Source of the DNA: Ichthyophis bannanicus
Lineage: Eukaryota > Chordata > Amphibia > Gymnophiona > Ichthyophiidae
Direction: 5' to 3'
Assembly (NCBI GenBank): GCA_033557465.1
Contig: CM066036.1
Coordinates: 585,549,574 to 585,613,573, forward strand
Length of the DNA stretch: 64,000 nt
Shown piece by piece: positions 62,768 through 64,000 of this stretch. The notes under the pieces are model-generated. The model ran no database searches. It was not told the origin of the DNA and saw nothing but the letters and a program-made list of their open reading frames with translations. The position numbers and the translations under genes are program-made. The stretch's first letter is position 1, and every line of letters begins with the position of its first letter.

Positions 62768-64000
62768 CCTGCTGAGCAGGGGCCGGTGTTGGTGGCTTGT
62801 GGGTCTTCAGCCTACGGGGCCCTTGACCCTGCCCCTTGGACTGCTGACCCTGTTGGGGAGCTGCAAAGGCCTGATAATGAGGGTACTGTTTGTAGGCAGA
62901 TGACTTCCTCGGGTAAAAGGTCATTTTTCTCGAGCCCTTCTTTTTCTGAGAAGGGGCAGAGGTTTTCCTGGAAAGCCTAGTCCTGGTCAGAGTCTCGGTC
63001 TCGAGTTCTGCAGCCTTTTCAGCCATGGGCTTGCTAAAGAGGTTTTCACCTCGGCAGGGGACATCGACCAACTTGTCCTGCACCCATGGCTCGAGGTCGG
63101 ATGACTGTAGCCAAGCCTGTCGGCGGGCACCGATGCCGGACCCGGCTACTCGGGCCGAAGCCTCGAAGCCATCGTAGGCTGCTCGAGAGATAAACTTCGA
63201 GCACTCTCGAATACCGGTGGACAAGGCCTGGAACCTCTGCAAAGGTTCCTCGGAGAGACCAGCAGAGAACCCGGCAATTTCCCTTGCCAGGTCTCGGAGG
63301 TACATGCCCATGTAGAGCTGGTAGGTCTGGACACGGCAAGCAAGCATAGAGCCCTGGAAGCACTTCTTACCGAGGGCATCCAGGTTCCGGACCTCCCGGC
63401 CGGGAGGCACCAAGGAGTGCATCTTCTGACTTTTCAGTCGATGCATGGCCGATTCCACAACCATGGAGTGGTGCGGTAATTGCACCTTTTGGAACTCGGG
63501 GCTCTTGCGGACTCGATAAATGGAATCGACCTGCTTGCTTAACACCAGCGTCGAAGCCGGGATCTCCCACATGCGGAAGAGTAGCCGCTCCAGTATCGGA
63601 GGAACCGGAACAGTAAAGGCCTCCTTCGGAGGAGAGTCATACTGGAGGGCCTCGAGCTCCTCGGCTCGAGGCTCCTCCTCGGGATCCGCGGGGAAGGCCA
63701 AGGCCTTGGCCATATCCCGCACGAAGTCCGAGAACCGGGTATCCTCCGGTGGGGACCGTCTCCGAGGTTCGGACTCGGGTGAGTCCGAGGGGACACACCG
63801 AGTCCGATGGGTGTCAGGTGACTCTTCGTCCTCCGTCTCCCAGCCCGACTCCTCGGAGGAGGAATAGAGCGGCTCCGGTCTAGCGGGCACCAATGCCCTC
63901 CGCCCCGACGCCAAGGGTATCGGCGACGACGACCTCGGCCCCGAACGGGAGGTCGAGGGAGACCGTGGCCGAGGATCGACTCGAGCCCGCATGGACTCGA
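62754..64000 (-). pseudogene. DIRS G gag, C-terminal 412 codons, N-terminus beyond the window
   Basis: The open frame contains a Ser/Arg/Glu-rich region (RPRSPSTSRSGPRSSSPIPL), FSDFVRDMAKALAFPADPEE, YDSPPKEAFTVPVPPILERL, HHSMVVESAMHRLKS, YMGMYLRDLAREIAGFSAGL and ISRAAYDGFEASARVAGSG. The basic tail RTRLSRKTSAPSQKKKGSRK follows. It ends at 62754-62756 just after AQQGGGF because A5 at 62756-62760 replaces the A4 of copies A and C, which pushes the RT out of frame. No other stop is present. Confidence 0.9.

Larger units (their letters stand above)
59299..64000 (-). mobile_element. DIRS copy G, family 1, running off the window
   Basis: GAGTAGTTACTCACCTG starts at 59299, right after AAA of the mariner gene. 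The recombinase, RNase H, RT and most of gag follow. The gag N-terminus and 5' terminal repeat lie beyond 64000. Damage is light: a +1 in a T run (minus strand) at 62756-62760, one lost base near 62080, and two nonsense codons in the recombinase frame. With F it is among the youngest copies here. Confidence 0.9.

Overview
The window looks like vertebrate nuclear DNA from a large, transposon-rich genome. The mix is tyrosine-recombinase (DIRS) elements, a Penelope-like element (PLE), and CR1, RTE/BovB-like, L2-like and L1 LINEs, plus Tc1, mariner and pogo-like DNA transposons. That mix fits an amphibian, with a caecilian as my best guess, but this is inferred from repeat content only. I recognise no host gene, tRNA, rRNA or CRISPR array. 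Every convincing coding region belongs to a mobile element.

Layout. (1) 385-14622: an ancient plus-strand DIRS element, interrupted in its RNase H region by a PLE (3591-6891, 11-bp target-site duplication) and, 7 bp further on, by a younger minus-strand DIRS copy A (6910-12659). (2) 15.0-20.0 kb: a stray DIRS end, an RTE-like LINE, a Tc1 relic and a 5' CR1 fragment carrying a short LINE-tail insertion. (3) 20.0-29.2 kb: a 0.4-kb DIRS end (B), then a second-family DIRS terminus (family 2), itself split by a 6.3-kb minus-strand L1 (20593-26883, 16-bp TSD). (4) 29.2-36.8 kb: a palindromic region with a hammerhead-like motif, a pogo/Tigger-like MITE with perfect 21-bp inverted repeats, two CR1 3' ends and low-complexity DNA. 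(5) 36.8-45.5 kb: a minus-strand family-2 DIRS whose gag is split by DIRS copy C (39092-44844). (6) 45570-51270: divergent DIRS copy D. (7) 51.3-56.4 kb: an L2-like fragment, then DIRS fragment E interrupted by DIRS copy F. (8) 56.4-58.8 kb: an AT-rich insert with a polypyrimidine tract, a 390-bp tandem duplication and a well-formed hammerhead-like motif. It replaces about 1.3 kb of F. (9) 58.8-64 kb: the rest of F, a mariner inserted in it, and DIRS copy G (59299 to the window end) inserted in that mariner.

How the parts work. Each DIRS copy encodes, in order, a gag with a Cys/His cluster, reverse transcriptase (RT) with RNase H (RH), a methyltransferase-like block and a tyrosine recombinase (YR) in an overlapping frame. 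The ends are inverted repeats, and an internal complementary region (ICR) matches the joined ends. The PLE combines an RT with a GIY-YIG endonuclease in an open 700-residue frame and carries a hammerhead-like motif in its 3' UTR. The DIRS copies, the L1 and the old LINEs all carry stops or frameshifts. The PLE ORF2 and the CR1 RT frame at 31.6 kb are the only long uninterrupted frames.
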